Below are positions 63,218-64,000 of a stretch of 64,000 nt of DNA, in pieces. How positions within the stretch are numbered: the stretch's first letter is position 1; every line of letters begins with the position of its first letter. This DNA is from JACVRW01 sp963820315 (GTDB lineage Bacteria > Actinomycetota > Thermoleophilia > Solirubrobacterales > Thermoleophilaceae): assembly GCA_963820315.1 (NCBI GenBank), contig CAWFZK010000034.1, positions 1 through 64,000 on the forward strand. Reading direction: 5' to 3'. A program made the translations under genes and the position numbers. The notes under the pieces are model-generated. The model was not told the origin of the DNA and searched no databases. It saw nothing but the letters and a program-made list of their open reading frames with translations.

Positions 63218-63509
63218 CGCGGCGGCAGCGTAGCCCTCCGCGACTCTGCCCGGCCCCGCCGGTCCCCCGGCGGCAGGGGAAGCGCCGGGATCCGGCGGGC
63301 CGGGCGCGCGGGATGCGCCTGCGAGGGAGTGGCGGCCCCGCGCGGGCGGCTCGGGCGGGGTTCGACAGCGGCCCGCCAGGTCCGCTACACCCGAGCTCGC
63401 CCTGCAGGCTCCCACTCGCACGGGCGCGGGCCTATGGGGGAAACCCGGCCTAGCCGGGTTCGGTTATCCGTACGACCGCGCCGGCGCCGGCCAGCCATGA
63501 TTCCCTGCG
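63218..63509. other. 292-base divergent intergenic region
   Basis: I see no gene here. On the side of the 164-residue gene there is a TACGCT -10 (63232-63227). Near the MFS gene lies the perfect dyad AACCCGGC-CTA-GCCGGGTT (63442-63460), a likely operator or hairpin. The rest is unusually Gly/Pro/Arg-coding in all frames and without other clear structure. Confidence 0.5.
63442..63460. promoter_or_regulatory. 19-base palindrome upstream of the MFS gene
   Basis: AACCCGGC and GCCGGGTT are perfect 8-base arms separated by CTA. The site is 50 bases before the ATG at 63510. Its position and symmetry fit a TetR- or MarR-type operator of a transporter gene; as RNA it would be an 8-pair hairpin. Confidence 0.45.
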
Positions 63510-64000
63510 ATGAGGATCGCGCCGCTTCGCCTGCCGGTGGCCGGCATCGCCTTCCTGGCGCTCGCGGACACGGCGATCGTGGCGCTCGCGCTGCCGCCGA
63601 TCCTGCGCGAGCTGGACACGGACGTCGCGGGCGTAGCGGCCGTGCTCGGCGTGTACGCGGTCGTGCTCGCGCTCGCCCTGCCCGCGGCCGAGTGGCTCTG
63701 GCGGCGCGCCGGCACGCGCGCGGTCGGCGTCTCCGGGGTTGCGCTGTTCGCGGGCGGCTCGCTCGCGTGCGGTCTCGCCGACACGCTCGACGTGCTCCTG
63801 ATCGCGCGCGGCGTGCAGGCCCTGGGCGGCGCCGCGCTGCTCGTCACGGCCTACGTCCTGCTCTCGAGCGAGGAGGGCGGGCGGCGGGCGTGGCAGCTCG
63901 CCGTGCTGCTCGGCACCGCCGCCGGCCCGGCGATCGGCGGCGCGCTCACGCAGGCGTTCGGCTGGCGCTCGATCTTCTTTGTCCAGGCGCCGGCCGCCCT
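63510..64000 (+). CDS. MFS transporter, N-terminal part (cut by the window end)
   Basis: The open frame continues past the window. The 163 residues seen contain about five hydrophobic segments. They match the start of drug:H+ antiporter-type MFS proteins: a first helix with FLALADTAIVALALPPILREL, then IARGVQALGGAALLVTAYVLL, and LGTAAGPAIGGALTQAFGWRSIFFVQAP, which is the motif C/antiporter region of helix 5. An ATG at 63497 is in a different frame that encodes only Arg/Gly-rich sequence. It could export a drug or a metabolite. Confidence 0.85.
   Translation, partial: MRIAPLRLPVAGIAFLALADTAIVALALPPILRELDTDVAGVAAVLGVYAVVLALALPAAEWLWRRAGTRAVGVSGVALFAGGSLACGLADTLDVLLIARGVQALGGAALLVTAYVLLSSEEGGRRAWQLAVLLGTAAGPAIGGALTQAFGWRSIFFVQAPAA

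Noticed and set aside
63497..63510. ATG at 63497 as the start of the last gene
   Set aside because: Its frame encodes only Arg/Gly-rich sequence, whereas the frame from 63510 gives clear MFS helices.

Overview
The window is GC-rich (roughly 70 percent) and packed with genes. It looks like a chromosomal segment of an actinobacterium, most likely class Thermoleophilia (Solirubrobacterales-like). That placement is an inference from codon use, a full menaquinone pathway, many GTG/TTG starts, the F420-type PPOX protein, secreted ferritin-like proteins, and a beta-helix protein ending in calcium-binding repeats. I see no tRNA, rRNA, CRISPR array, insertion sequence or prophage.

Layout. 0-8 kb: a class A penicillin-binding protein, a 3-methyladenine glycosylase coupled to argH, a GNAT protein, a secreted beta-helix/PKD/RTX protein and a DegT aminotransferase. 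8-16 kb: one minus-strand operon for branched-chain amino acids, in the order HTH-cupin regulator, leuC, leuD, a Tam-like methyltransferase, a crotonase, leuB, ilvE, cimA. 16-22 kb: a lipoprotein, an SDR, a desaturase, an iron-type alcohol dehydrogenase, leuA preceded by a leucine-rich leader peptide, and a quinone oxidoreductase. 22.3-26.4 kb: an unusual locus of two secreted ferritin-like proteins, an L,D-transpeptidase, a membrane-anchored serine-recombinase-like protein, and a second recombinase-like protein that has lost its catalytic residues. 26.4-34.2 kb: cystathionine synthase and lyase, then mostly secreted proteins. 34.2-49.5 kb: an interleaved supercluster of serA, a serC-like aminotransferase, ilvC, the men genes (E, B, A, C, H, D, F) and ilvN/ilvB. 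49.5-52.2 kb: a chain of very small membrane proteins beside a GNAT-like gene. 52.3-59 kb: a giant BTAD-STAND-WD40 regulator and a haloperoxidase-like phosphatase. 59.1-62.2 kb: gatCAB. The window ends inside an MFS transporter.

How the genes work together. LeuA, LeuCD, LeuB and IlvE make leucine. CimA with the same LeuCD/LeuB feeds isoleucine from pyruvate. IlvBN and IlvC supply valine and the shared steps. MenF-D-H-C-E-B-A lead from chorismate to demethylmenaquinone. Cbs and the gamma-lyase form a transsulfuration pair. SerA and the adjacent aminotransferase cover two steps toward serine.

Three style features recur. Start codons overlap the previous stop as NTGA in many places. Convergent neighbours often share a CTAG or CTAA stop. 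A TANNNT hexamer often lies only 6-10 bases before the start codon, which suggests leaderless mRNAs. At least nine single-base extra insertions, plus a cluster of indels near 62.3-62.5 kb, break otherwise good genes; most are probably sequencing or assembly errors, so several entries are given as reconstructed spans.
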